This document shows positions 11,481 through 22,896 of a stretch of DNA of 64,000 nt, one piece after another. Every line of letters starts with the position of its first letter. The stretch's first letter is position 1. This DNA comes from Amanita rubescens. Its lineage: Eukaryota; Basidiomycota; Agaricomycetes; Agaricales; Amanitaceae. Below the pieces are notes generated by a model that was not told the DNA's origin, did not search any database, and saw only the letters and a program-made list of their open reading frames with translations. Location of the stretch: positions 1 through 64,000 of the forward strand of contig WION01000082.1 of assembly GCA_015039365.1 (NCBI GenBank), given 5' to 3'. The position numbers and the translations under genes were made by a program.

Positions 11481-12521
11481 ATGTCGACGATGCGGTCAAG
11501 AATGGAGGAGTTTATCTACTCTCTGCAAGACGAGATAGTATCCTCTCTCGAAAACCTCGATCCGTCCGCACCACCCTTTCTCAGGGATGCTTGGCAGCGC
11601 CCTAAAGGCGGTTCAGGCAAATCTTGTGTCTTCTCCAGCCAATCACCCAACACCATCCTCGAAAAAGCGGGAGTGAACATCTCTATAGTCTACGGCACTC
11701 TCCCACCAGCAGCAATCAAGCAGATGCGCGCAGATCACACCTCTATCCCACTCCAAGAAGGTCCCGAGGGCCTCCCTTACTATGCTGCCGGAATCAGCCT
11801 TGTTATCCATCCCAGAAACCCTCACGCACCAACCGTACACGCAAACTACCGCTACTTTGAAATAACAGAATCTTCTACTTCTGAGTCTACCCCCAAAATC
11901 ATCACATGGTGGTTCGGAGGAGGTTCAGACCTCACTCCTTCCTATCTCTACGAAGAAGACGCAATCCACTTCCACTCGACGATCAAAGCGGCCTGCGATT
12001 CGCATGGAACCTTGTTATACCCCGCTTTCAAAAAATGGTGCGACGAGTACTTTTACATCACTCATCGCGGAGAGTCGAGAGGTATCGGAGGATTCTTCTT
12101 TGACGATCTTCACGACGGCGAGCATAAACGCATACCTTCTTCCTCCGTCTCTTCGCCTGCCACGCCTCCCGACCGTCCGCGAACGGCAGATGAAATATTT
12201 GCTTTCATCCAAGACGCAGGTCGCGCGTTCCGCCCTTCCTACCTCCCCATCCTCTCAAAGCGCCACGCTATGCCATACACAGATCATCATCGCCGATGGC
12301 AGCTCCTCCGTCGCGGACGATACGTAGAGTTTAACCTTGTGATCGACCGTGGGACCAAGTTTGGGCTGAATACGCCTGGAGCGAGGATCGAGAGTATTTT
12401 GATGAGCTTACCGGAGACGGCGAGGTGGGAATATATGTCTGATTTGGGACAGGAGGAAGGGACGGAGGAAGCAAATTTGTTGAAGGTTTTAAAGGAGCCC
12501 AGAGATTGGGTAGGGGTATGA
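11481..12521 (+). CDS. HEM13: Coproporphyrinogen III oxidase, oxygen-dependent
   Basis: Converts coproporphyrinogen III to protoporphyrinogen IX by two oxygen-dependent decarboxylations in haem synthesis. The 346 aa frame is intact and intronless. Family landmarks run along its length: GVN.SIVYG, the [19 protein letters not shown] block, [61 protein letters not shown]-like and [14 protein letters not shown]. Length is close to the yeast enzyme. The ATG at 11481 ([11 protein letters not shown]) fits the family N-terminus; there is no mitochondrial presequence, consistent with the cytosolic fungal form. Two low-complexity Ser/Pro inserts (after FFDDLHDGE and after YFEITES) look loop-like. It is convergent with the carrier gene at 12795-13980. 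Confidence 0.96.
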   Translation: [346 protein letters not shown]

Positions 12522-12794
12522 ACTTAGATGAACAAATGCTGTTTTTCATTATACGGGCATCCTCCCTAGTGCCATGATATGCATGCTATCAGGGACAGCA
12601 GCTGCCTCAAATTCAATCTCATCGTCAGCGTCGCTTATGACCGTGAGCTTTCCGGCAAGATTCGGGAACGGAAGATAGAAAGAAGTTAAATGAGGGTATG
12701 AATCTTGCATTTATAGATGTATATACATGTATGTATGGGCAACATCTACTCCATGTTAGACTAGACCGCCTCACAGTGGATAAATCGAAAACAC

Positions 12795-13980
12795 TCACCA
12801 CTCAGAGTACTTATCCTCCGCCCGCACGGAAGGCTTCATCGACTCCATAGCCGTACTCACCCTCTCATAGACTGCAAACACGATAGCCTGCCCGGGCGCA
12901 ACTCTCAGCACACGTGGAGTGATACCCTTGTAAAACGACCGAAAGCCCTCCACTTTCCACATGTCACTGGCTATGGCTTTGATACGGTCAAAAGATGATT
13001 GACCAGGCACCGTGGTGGACTTTTGCAAGCCTGGCAGGAAAATGAGCAACGTCAACTCTGATACGATGGCTGGTACGTACGTGTCTTGATCGTGTCAATT
13101 GGCGCATTTGAAAATGGGCCCATAGCTCCTGATACTAAACCGATCATCATATGTTGGTATGAAGGTAACTCTTCGAGATCGGGTTGCATATAATGTGCGA
13201 CCTTTTTGAGCTCCTGATACGCCGTAAAGTTTGCGCCTGCAAAAAATCGAGTCGATCAAAACGGTCAATTCCAGAAAAAAAAAGCGGGCTAACCCTGGTT
13301 CGTAGCTTGCCGAAGCGCAGTGAGCGACACACCGCGGTATAGCGCCGTGAAACCTTCTTCTCTAATAATCTTATACACTGCGTGTCCCGCATTGCGGTAG
13401 CGTGGTGCTTCGAGCGGGTCAGCTAACGAATGCTGTTGAGCCTGCAGTCGAATCTTGACCACTTCCATAGGCGTGACAACCGCTACGGCTTCAGTTACAC
13501 CCGCACCCAAACCAGCTACCCTCAAACACGTCAATCTCAAAATCTTCACTCTCTCGAAAAGGCATTTACACACTCACCAATAAAGATGTTTCCGATACTC
13601 GTCTTCCCCGTATCCTCATCCGCCAAGCACCCTTTGTACGTCTCAAAACTCGCGAACCGGATCGCCATTTTGGGAACGATACCCGATAGCACCGCTCCCA
13701 ACCCTTTATACAGCGCGAGAGGCGTTTCCCGTTGGACGATGTGCATACCCGTTGCGATGAACCCTCTAGCTCTCATCCCAGGTGCTCGTCCAGACCTTGA
13801 AAGCTGCATGCGGACTTTGATGGTATCCAGAGGTTGACATACCAGCTACAAATAGCTCAAAGAAACTCGACGTGAGAGGGATAGGGGTATATGACTCACA
13901 GCTTCGCATGCACCTGCACTTCCTCCAGCGATGATGTGAGTGGCGAAGCTGACTGGTTTTTTGTTACCGTTCCTAGACAT
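12795..13980 (-). CDS. SFC1: Mitochondrial succinate/fumarate carrier
   Basis: Inner-membrane antiporter that imports succinate in exchange for fumarate, linking the glyoxylate cycle and gluconeogenesis. The start at 13980 gives MSRNGNKKPVSFATHIIAGG, exon 1 ends at 13900, and further exons give three mitochondrial-carrier repeats: CQPLDTIKVRMQ, TPMEVVKIRLQAQ and a third repeat ending in YKGITPRVLRVAPGQ. ALYKGLGAVLSG and TALRQATNQ are characteristic of this subfamily. The second repeat is followed by introns whose exact ends I did not all fix (about 13580-13510, 13290-13230 and 13070-13020). The C-terminus at 12795 is DKYSEW. All three PX[DE]XX[KR]-type signatures should be confirmed from cDNA; two are seen clearly. 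Confidence 0.9.
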
Positions 13981-14363
13981 GACGTGTTGGGTTAGGTTAG
14001 CTCGGGGCTAGGGGAAGTAAGGGAGAGACGAGCGGGAGAGACTCTCGAGACATTGGATTTATTCCGGGCCGTTGTCGATCGAAACGGGTTAGATATTCAC
14101 GTGCTTCCTTTCCGAACGCGACGAAATGGTGTACTGTGGCGCGCCAAGGGTCGGCTGACGATGTGGGAGTTTTTTTTTATATCCGACGCTTTAACAGCAA
14201 TGAATGCTGAAGCGCTGAAGGGTGTAGTATGATGCAGCAAACGTACTTTACGGGACACGGTGAAGTAGCCGACCATCAATCACCCCCGATGACCACCGAC
14301 CAACGTGCTACCTTCCCGCTCGTCTCCCCGACACGAAAAGAAACTCTCCGCAAGGTATACTCG

Positions 14364-15017
14364 TCACCTCTGCTGTTGATTTGATTCAAAAATAGCCCGA
14401 CTTTGCGCGAACAGTTTTTGTTGAGCTTCCAATAATTCTTCTTCCGTCATTCCAGATTGTTCCAATTTGGACACTTTCTTTTCACGGTCCTGTGCTCCTT
14501 TAGTGCTGTATGGTTCTCAGCGCCTCGGAAGCACGTACCTTTTGTTGCTGTTTGTGATCTTTCAATACATCTTCCACTTCCGCTGTGAATGAATCAAAAC
14601 CAAGGCGCTACATGCAAGGCACAACATCAGTCATGTCACATGCCACAAAAATAACCGTACCTTTAAAGCCCCAATTATATGCTCCGGCGCTATCGTCTTT
14701 TTCGACTCTTGCTCACATATCTCATTGGCTTCGGACGATATCAAATGTATAAACTCTGGGGGAAAAAGCACAAAATGAGCACGACGTCAAAGATGCATAC
14801 AGTGACCGTGTTAACCTACGCAACATTCAATCACCAAATCGCGCGTTTCTTTAGCGCATATCACATCATTTGGTAGCAACTCTATCAGTACTCTTCAGCA
14901 AGAGGGTGAGATAGATTGTATGCACGTACCTCCAATCATCTTCGCCACCGTCGCTTTTGGTAAAGAGAGATCATCATCGGTTGGAGGCGCGCCTACATGT
15001 CCTTCCCGGTCTGACAT
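14364..15017 (-). CDS. Negative cofactor 2 beta (Dr1), histone-fold repressor
   Basis: TBP-binding repressor that pairs with NC2-alpha (DRAP1) in the nucleus. Five exons: 15017-14930, 14881-14816, 14755-14661, 14607-14539 and 14489-14364, summing to 147 aa. The protein opens with MSDREGHVGAPPTDDDLSLPKATV. Histone-fold landmarks follow: LPKATVAKMI, ELLPNDVICAKETRDLVIECC, VEFIHLISSEANEICEQES and KKTIAPEHIIGALKRLGF, then the DR1-typical EVEDVLKDHKQQQK and a Gln-rich tail. The last intron uses the second of two possible acceptors to keep frame with DREKKVSKLE. It is divergent from SmF across only 162 bp. Confidence 0.93.
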
Positions 15018-15179
15018 CGTCAGGGCAATGTCAAGGAAGGTTTTGCCAAATAAAACCATACAACAAGATCAAGATGAAACGTCACGTGAAACTCGAGAAA
15101 TTAATTTTGAATTGTTTCATTGGTCGCGTTTTCAGAGTCCGACGCTGCGTTTGATCAACATCCCCGTCGTTCAACAAAT
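15018..15179. promoter_or_regulatory. Shared divergent promoter of NC2-beta and SmF
   Basis: Only 162 bp separate the two start codons. The interval contains a palindromic CACGTG (around 15083-15088), a candidate E-box for a bHLH factor. No TATA element is evident, fitting two housekeeping genes. Confidence 0.5.
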
Positions 15180-15663
15180 ATGGCTGCAGTGAGTAGACTT
15201 CATCGTACGCGACAACAGACCTGAACTGACTAATAGTACTCAAGGTCAGCCCTGTCAATCCCAAACCGTTCCTTCAGGAACTCACTGGAAAGCCTGTGTT
15301 TGTTCGGTTGAAGTGGGGGTTGGAATACCGAGGATTTTTGGTTAGCACGGATGGATACATGAACCTTCAGGTGATTACTTTCTTCTCCTCGCCTTTTTGA
15401 TCAAATCGTGACGTGCAATCAAAGCTGGCCAACACGGAAGAATTTCAAGATGGTCAATCGAATGGCGCATTGGGTGAAGTGTTTATCAGGTTCGTCATCG
15501 CTCGATCCATAATATAAGCCCATCTGATACCCATCTTTTTTCACTATAGGTGTAATAACGTTTTATACATTATAAGTCTTGATTTATCTCGTCCATCATT
15601 CTGGTAAACTAAAACATCGCGTTTTTTTTTTACAGAGAGGCACCTCCGGATTCGGATTCGTAG
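15180..15663 (+). CDS. Small nuclear ribonucleoprotein SmF
   Basis: Core subunit of the heptameric Sm ring on spliceosomal U snRNPs. Exons 15180-15188, 15245-15370, 15425-15489, 15550-15571 and 15634-15663 total 252 nt, 83 aa, the usual size. Sm1 motif: [27 protein letters not shown]; Sm2 motif: [13 protein letters not shown]. The first three introns are ordinary GT-AG. The last cannot be closed cleanly with a good GT-AG pair: the best family fit (ending [11 protein letters not shown]) needs an intron from ATAAGT to TTTTTAC, an AT-AC intron with a U2-type donor. A weaker GT-AG alternative (GTCTTG to ACAGAG) gives YIIKAPPDSDS and the same length. Confidence 0.93.
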
Positions 15664-15873
15664 AGCACCCGAAAAAAAATTGTATTTGGAATACGAATAT
15701 TCTTTTGTAACCGTGAATTCATGGATTTTTTTCCACAAAACGTAACCGCGTGATGTGAATATATGCTATCGCTCCAGTGCTTCACGGGCCTCTCGTTAGG
15801 GTAAGTATGCTGATTCGCGCGGCCATACGGTAGTTGAGGCTATAGGAACGAACGGCGGGGTATGACGTCACTC

Positions 15874-15882
15874 ATTTATATA
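15874..15882 (+). promoter_or_regulatory. TATA-like element of the trypsin-fold gene
   Basis: TTATATAAA lies about 40 bp before the ATG at 15919, which sits in an ACCATGTCC context. An in-frame ATG at 15862 lies upstream of this element and so is an unlikely start. Confidence 0.5.
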
Positions 15883-15918
15883 AATTGTCCGCCAAGTGAG
15901 TTTCCGTTCCCTTTAACC

Positions 15919-17517
15919 ATGTCCACCACCAATGACAGTACCGCTCCATACCCTCCATCGTCTGTCGAGGCCCAGTGCTTCTACTATGGCCTTCCCTCCA
16001 GACCCCGTCTCATCGCTCGCTCGAGCAGCTACGTTTGGGTCGAACCTCAGGGCCTCGAGGCATACCTTACTCCAAAGGAGCTTTCTCCTCTCGGCTTTGG
16101 CCACCCGCTCAAGAATGTCTGGGAGGACAAGGTCGGACCAGAGATGATTAGCTACTTGGACGACATGGGGGTAAAGTGGTCGAGCCTGGACCCCCTCCGC
16201 ATCGGCTACGCTGGCGACCCTTCCCCTCCCCCTATCCTCTGGATTGGAGTCCTTCCCGGCACCCTCACTCATGAGGTTGGCGTCAACGTCGCCATTCATT
16301 GCAAGAATATCCTGTCTGCTAATGGCATCGATGACGTCCACGTCGAACTGCGTGAGTCGGAAGTGTTCCGCTGCGCCAAATTATACAAGCCTGTTCTTTC
16401 CTTCTCCTCCACCGTCCGCGCCATCGAGCCCTTCTCCACTGCCGTCGGTCTCCCAATCTCTACTGAGGCCCGCCCAACCGTCGGCGGGACTGGGGGTTTC
16501 TTCATCTCCGACCCCCGCTACCCCGGCGAGCTCTTCCTCGTGACGGCCCGTCACGTCGTCATATGCGACGACAACAAGCTAATCAAGTACACGGACGACA
16601 GCCAGCCCCGTCAGAACGTCCTGCTCTTCAGCGAACCCGCCGCTGAGAAGCACCTCTCGGCCATCAAGTCCGAGATCAACGGACATGAGATCCTCATCGA
16701 GCAGCTCAAGAGGTGGTTGAAGGCTGCTGATCACCTGGAGCCGGAGTACGCTGAGGCGGAGACGGATGAGGTCAACCGGCTGTTAAAGAAGGCGAATAAT
16801 GCTATCAAAGATCTCCGGGCGTTCCTCCCAGGCGCCACCCGCGACTGGAAGGACCGCAAAGATCGAGTCATCGGCCACGTCTCTCTGTCTCCCCCCATCG
16901 TTTGCAACGTTGGGGACAGTGGATTTACTGAAGATTGGGCCGTCGTCAAGGTTGACGCGTCCAAGATCGACTCGACCAACTTCGTAGGGAATGTTATAGA
17001 CCTCGGCATCGACATCCCAGTGGCCAAGTACAGCTCGTGGATGAACCCCGACCCAGCCAACCCGCCTTCCTTCAAATATCCCGGAAACCGTCTCCACAAG
17101 TTCTCCGGCTTCATCCCCGACGAAGAGATGTGGAAGCCGAACTCCAAAACTCGTGACCACAATAACGACCCGATCATAATGGCGATGAAGCGCGGCCACG
17201 CCACTGGCCTCACCGTCGGACAACTTAATACTATCCGTTCCATCACGAGGTATCACTCCGAGGGCGAGGTCGGGATGAATTCGAAGGAAGTGAGTGTCTT
17301 GCCACGCAACTCGAAGTCGGGTCCCTTCTCCGAGCCTGGCGATTCCGGCTCGAGTGTCGTCGATGGAAAGGGCCGAATTGCCGGCTTACTCACAGGCGGT
17401 GCTGGAGACAGCGACGTCTCCGACTGCAGCTATGTCACTTCCATCAACTTCCTCTGCGAGCGCATGGCGAAGCACGGTCTTGAGGCCAACTTCTTCCCTA
17501 AATTCCATCGCAACTAG
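15919..17517 (+). CDS. Intracellular trypsin-fold (S1-like) protein with helical insert
   Basis: Intronless 532 aa protein. The second half has the order of a chymotrypsin-fold peptidase: LVTARHVV (His, about residue 215), EDWAVVKVD (Asp, about 345) and EPGDSGSSVVD (Ser, about 480) with GRIAGLLTGG after it. Between His and Asp is a charged, heptad-like segment of about 60 residues (EKHLSAIKSEI...EVNRLLKKANNAIKDL), probably a coiled coil. The N-terminal 190 residues include IGVLPGTLTHEVGVN and resemble no family I can name. No signal peptide, so a cytosolic role is likely. Base composition is markedly more GC-rich than its neighbours. Whether it is an active peptidase is inferred from the triad only. 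Confidence 0.75.
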   Translation: MSTTNDSTAPYPPSSVEAQCFYYGLPSRPRLIARSSSYVWVEPQGLEAYLTPKELSPLGFGHPLKNVWEDKVGPEMISYLDDMGVKWSSLDPLRIGYAGDPSPPPILWIGVLPGTLTHEVGVNVAIHCKNILSANGIDDVHVELRESEVFRCAKLYKPVLSFSSTVRAIEPFSTAVGLPISTEARPTVGGTGGFFISDPRYPGELFLVTARHVVICDDNKLIKYTDDSQPRQNVLLFSEPAAEKHLSAIKSEINGHEILIEQLKRWLKAADHLEPEYAEAETDEVNRLLKKANNAIKDLRAFLPGATRDWKDRKDRVIGHVSLSPPIVCNVGDSGFTEDWAVVKVDASKIDSTNFVGNVIDLGIDIPVAKYSSWMNPDPANPPSFKYPGNRLHKFSGFIPDEEMWKPNSKTRDHNNDPIIMAMKRGHATGLTVGQLNTIRSITRYHSEGEVGMNSKEVSVLPRNSKSGPFSEPGDSGSSVVDGKGRIAGLLTGGAGDSDVSDCSYVTSINFLCERMAKHGLEANFFPKFHRN

Positions 17518-17821
17518 TACATGGCAGAGTGACCGTAATCCACGCATTGTATGATACATCGCATTGTAAATTGTATAGCATATTCGAGTTGGCACATGTG
17601 CCTGTCAATCATTTTTTCTTCTGATCCCATACAAACGCCCGCGGAACGAATGGTTTGACACCTACGAAGACGGAAAAGAAAAGGTTCTTTCATGTAAAGC
17701 TTCACGTCACGTCAATGAAATTTTCATATAACGTGGGGCCCCTCAACGAGCCGCCGGCTCGAGATGGCGCATCACATCACTTGATTCATGTACACGAGAG
17801 TAAACGCCGTAGTACCGCCGA

Positions 17822-18645
17822 TTATCCTGAGCCAACCTCAAAAAAATCTGACATCCGCCGCGTCATCTCCACCCCAGAAGACCGGGCGAAGCTTATCGCA
17901 CTCGGTTTTTGCGCACGAACAGTTATCTTCTCTATCCGTTCTCCAAGGGTGAAACACGCTGCACGCGTTATCTCCCAAACCATCTTCTCTAGCGTGAGGT
18001 ATTCCATGCGATCCACATCCTTAGAACAACCAACCCCAATGAGCATTTGTACTCTGCCACCAGAAAACTCACCTTTGAGAGAGACCGTACAACGCTCGGA
18101 TAGTCTATTGGCATTACATTTTCCCGTTCGTATACTTCCAAATTGACCACAACCCTCTGTTTCTCGAGTCTTTCAGGCTCATTGACGCCTATAATGACTG
18201 AATAAGAGAGGTCCTTGACGTATACTTTCTTTTGAACCGCCGCCGCCCCAGCTTGGGGGGTTGCCTTCCGAGTCATCTCTACCGCTATCCCGCCCTCCGC
18301 TAAAGGCACCAACTTGGGCAACTCTAAAACGACTCGAACTTCTTTCCCGTTTCCCCCCGCCAACTCGAAAGCCTTGTTCATAACCCCGTCAATCACCTGT
18401 TCGGCGCTTTGAAACCCGTTTTCTTCTTCCTGTTCCACATATCGCGTCACTGCCTTTGTCAAGCTCCCATAGTCTATGGTGTGTTTGACGTTATCAGATT
18501 GCCCGGCACGGGAGAGGAAGCCATTGGGAGTGAGGTGAAGATAAACGGATATGAAGGTGGGTTGAGGTCGACGACGGCCCCAAGTGTCCAAACCGATGTT
18601 GGCAGATAGACCTAGACGGTCAATGAAAATGATATCCGTTGCCAT
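17822..18645 (-). CDS. Dihydroneopterin aldolase with two FolB domains
   Basis: Catalyses 7,8-dihydroneopterin to 6-hydroxymethyl-dihydropterin in folate synthesis. Exon 1 (18645-18073) opens with MATDIIFIDRLGLSANIGLDTWGR, and one 53 bp intron (18072-18020) leads to exon 2 (18019-17822); total 256 aa. Two FolB modules are seen: the first with HTIDYGSLTKAV and FQSAEQVIDGV, the second from VYVKDLSYSVIIGVNEPERLEKQRV with IDYPSVVRSLSK and, after the intron, EYLTLEKMVWEI. Fungal folate enzymes are commonly trifunctional (aldolase-HPPK-DHPS); here translation stops after the second FolB module, and no HPPK or DHPS sequence is seen downstream. Confidence 0.87.
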
Positions 18646-18813
18646 TGATGTAGGAATTCAGAAGTTGTCGTGAGTGGCATCGGTTGGTGAGAGAGTTACT
18701 AGGAGAGAGTTACTACTACCGGAAAAGGCCGAATGCTCGTTTTTTCTTTCTAGTACTTCTAACAAAAAACAAAATCTGAAGCCAGTGATTTATCTCCTCC
18801 CACTACCTAGCCT

Positions 18814-19825
<1,012 letters not shown>

Positions 19826-20099
19826 GATGGGTGGAGATGGAGATGACGATCCAAGTCCCGAATGCAGCCGCGGACCCAAGACATTGTACTGGGGGTTAGT
19901 TTCCTTTTTCGATCATGTGCGTGATCGACATTAGTCATCCCCGCAACGTGGAGGCATCCACGCCGGTTGAGGCTCGAAAGGTACTTGGAAGGTGAGAACC
20001 ACGGAAGGAATGACTCGGTTTCAAAAGGTAAGAAATTTTTTTCGTAACACTTGAGCTAGGAACTTATCAATCTATTCGGTTACAGCAGCCGTTTCGTAA

Positions 20100-22896
20100 C
20101 TACAACCACTCTTTGAAAATGCGAATGTAAATCATCTTCACAATCTGGACCAACGCCATGTAACAGAAGAGGATTCCAACCAAAAATGGATAGAAGATCG
20201 GATATGGATATTCCATTTCTTCGGCCCGCCCCAGGGGACTGTACGGAATCGCAATTCCAATTGCCGCAATCAGCATGGTTGTGATTGAGACGTGCTTGGA
20301 GGCATAACTCTGGATAAATGGCCACTTGGGCGTCCGAAGGAGATGTACAATGAGCGTCTGAGACAAAAGGCCTTCGATGAACCAATGTGTCCTGAATGTG
20401 TTGATCGCAGCTTCTGACGAATCACCCCGGATGTGGAAATAATACCAGCCGAGTGCGAATATACATATGTCAAAGATGGACGAGGTGGGCCCTAGGACTA
20501 TCATGAAGCGTGCCAAGCTATCAATCTCCCATGGACGTGGTCTCTCAATCATTTCCGGGTCGACATTGTCCCAGGGGATCGTGCTTTGGGAGATATCGTA
20601 GGCAAGGTTCTGTGTGAGCAGCTGGATTGGCTGCATGGGGGTGAAAGGAAGCCAGGCAGACGCAACGAGGACGGAGAAGACATTGCCAAAGTTTGAAGAC
20701 GCAGCCATCTTGATATACTTAATCGTATTAACAAACGTAATTCGTCCAATGCGTACCGCGTCGACAATAACGCTCAGTGACTTCTCTGTCAGAATAACAT
20801 CAGCTGCATCTTTAGGCTATATCGGAGCCTGAGTTGACCGAGATGCCACAGTCAGCTCCACGCAAAGCAGGAGCGTCGTTGACGCCGTCACCGAGAAACG
20901 CAACGCGCAGGCCATTAGCCTTGAGGCGATTGACGACTTGATATTTCTGTATCGGAGTAAGCTTCGCCAACACCTTGCATCGCAGGATGGCTTTGTCGAA
21001 TTCATCTGGTCCCAAGACGGAGAGGTCGGCGCCGGAGATCACTTTCATATCAACTTCGTCGTCCTGAAGGATACCAAGGTCACGGCAGACTTTGATTGCC
21101 GTTGCTAACGTGTCACCTGTCAATACTTTTGTCTCGACTCCCAGAGCAGCCAATTCATCGATGGCTGGCTTCGCATCCTTCTTGGGCGGGTCATGGAACG
21201 CAACAAAACCTTCGCAGATCAGGTCAACCTCGTCCAAGGGAGACGGCGTCTTGGTTTGGGCTGCGTAATACGTCCGAGTCAACCGACGTGTGGCAACACC
21301 AATGACACGGTAGCCTTGCTTGTTCAATCGGTCTGCGAGAGCAAGGAGAGCTTGGGAATCAACGGGAGTGATGTTGTCTCCTACACGCATGGTGGTGCAC
21401 TTCCCAATGACTTCTTCAGCCGCACCTTTGCAAACGAGCGTTTTTCTCTCGTTGGCATCTGCTACGATTACCGTTAAGAGCCGACGTACAAAATTAAAGG
21501 GGATTTCAGCAATTTTGGTGTATTGTTCAAGCTGAGGCCCCAGCCGGAATTTATGTTCCTCCAGCGTGCCCGCGTCGACGATAGCGTGGTCGAGCGCATT
21601 TTTTATCCCTGTCTGCAACGTTGCATTAATGTAGGCTAGGTCAAAAACGTGTGCATCCGTCTCCCCGCTGGTATTGACGAACGCAGCAATTTTCACTTCG
21701 TCCTCAGTAAGGGTGCCAGTCTTATCGCTGCACAGAACATCAACGGCGCCAACATTCTGGATGGCATCCAAGCGCTTCACAATCACTTTCTTCTTGGCCA
21801 TGACCAAGGATCCGCGTGCCAGATTAGCATTGACGACCATGGGCATCATTTCGGGCACGAGACCAACCGCTACCGCAATGCAAAATAATCCTGCCGCTTC
21901 CCAATCGTGTGAAACAAGGCCTTCGATGACAAACACGATCGGGACCATAACAACCATGAACAAGATGAGCAAGAATGTCACCCGTCTGATACCCGTCTCG
22001 AAAGCGGTGACAGGCTTGCCTTGATTAAAGATGGCGGTCATGGCTGCCACATATGTCTTGTCCCCAGTTGCAATCACGATAGCCTTTCCTAACCCGCTGA
22101 CCACGTAGCTGCCCATGAATAATAAATTGGGAGCATCAAAGGCGCGCGTAGCCCGGGAAATTCCTTCAGGTGCTGCTGTCTTCTCAAGTGGCAGATTCTC
22201 GCCAGTGAGCGAACTCTGGGAGACAGTGAGCATATTGGCCTCGAGCAATAGACAGTCCGCAGGCGCGACATCCCCGGTGGTAAGCACGACGATGTCACCT
22301 GGAACGACTTGTTTGCGGTGGATGGTCTGGAGTGTCCCTGGCTTCGTAGCGTCTTCGCGGCGCAACACGTCACATTCAGCTGTGATGAGCTCCTTCAACG
22401 AAGCAGCGCGTCGAGTTGACTTGTACTCCTGTATGAAGCGGAGACCAACGCTAAGAGCAACCATAACAAGAAGGATGGAAAACGTGGAATCATCGCCCGT
22501 GGCAATGGAAATGACAGCGAGAACGACCAACAATATGTTGAATGGATTCAGCAGGGCGTTTAGCAAAAGCCACCACCACATCGGAGGCTTCACGTTCGAA
22601 AGCTCGTTGGGGCCTTTCTCCTTCAGCAATTGGCAAACCTGCAGGGCTTCGAGTCCCTCCGCAGTCGTATTGAGACGCCGGAGGGCATGCGGAATACTCG
22701 TGTGCGACCAAGTGCCCAACGAAGCTAAGGTGCTTTCCTCCTCTTCCGATAACTCATCTAATTGTATGTGACTTTTTTGCTTTTTAAACGGGACCAGCCT
22801 CTCTAGAGAAGCCCAAAGGCGCTCGAGGAACGAGGCTTTCTGGAGCTTGACGCGGGATTCGACGTCAGAGTACGATGCGAAGTATGTGGATGACAT
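20100..22896 (-). CDS. P-type Mg2+-transporting ATPase (MgtA-like, P3B), frame break at 20814
   Basis: Membrane ATPase of the bacterial MgtA/MgtB type, which also occurs in fungi. The intronless frame starts at 22896. It has the actuator TGEN motif (about residue 235), EMMPMVVNANLARG in the membrane core, the phosphorylation site CSDKTGTLTE (about 390), LTGDTLAT and GDGVNDAPALR (about 670). After SGSDIA the frame meets TAA at 20814-20812; reading resumes one base later with KDAADVILTEKSLSV and runs to 20100 with the four C-terminal membrane helices, for about 930 aa in all, the normal length. No intron can fit because the two halves abut exactly in the family. It is a one-base insertion: sequencing error, young pseudogene or, less likely, +1 frameshifting. 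Confidence 0.88.

Noticed and set aside
15862..15918. Upstream in-frame ATG of the trypsin-fold gene
   Set aside because: It lies before the TATATAAA element, and the ATG at 15919 has the better context.
16731..17256. Long minus-strand frames opposite the trypsin-fold gene
   Set aside because: Shadow frames caused by high GC content; they cross the conserved plus-strand motifs and show no family.
21649..22771. Plus-strand frames of 116-218 codons opposite the ATPase
   Set aside because: Antisense shadows of a conserved coding sequence.
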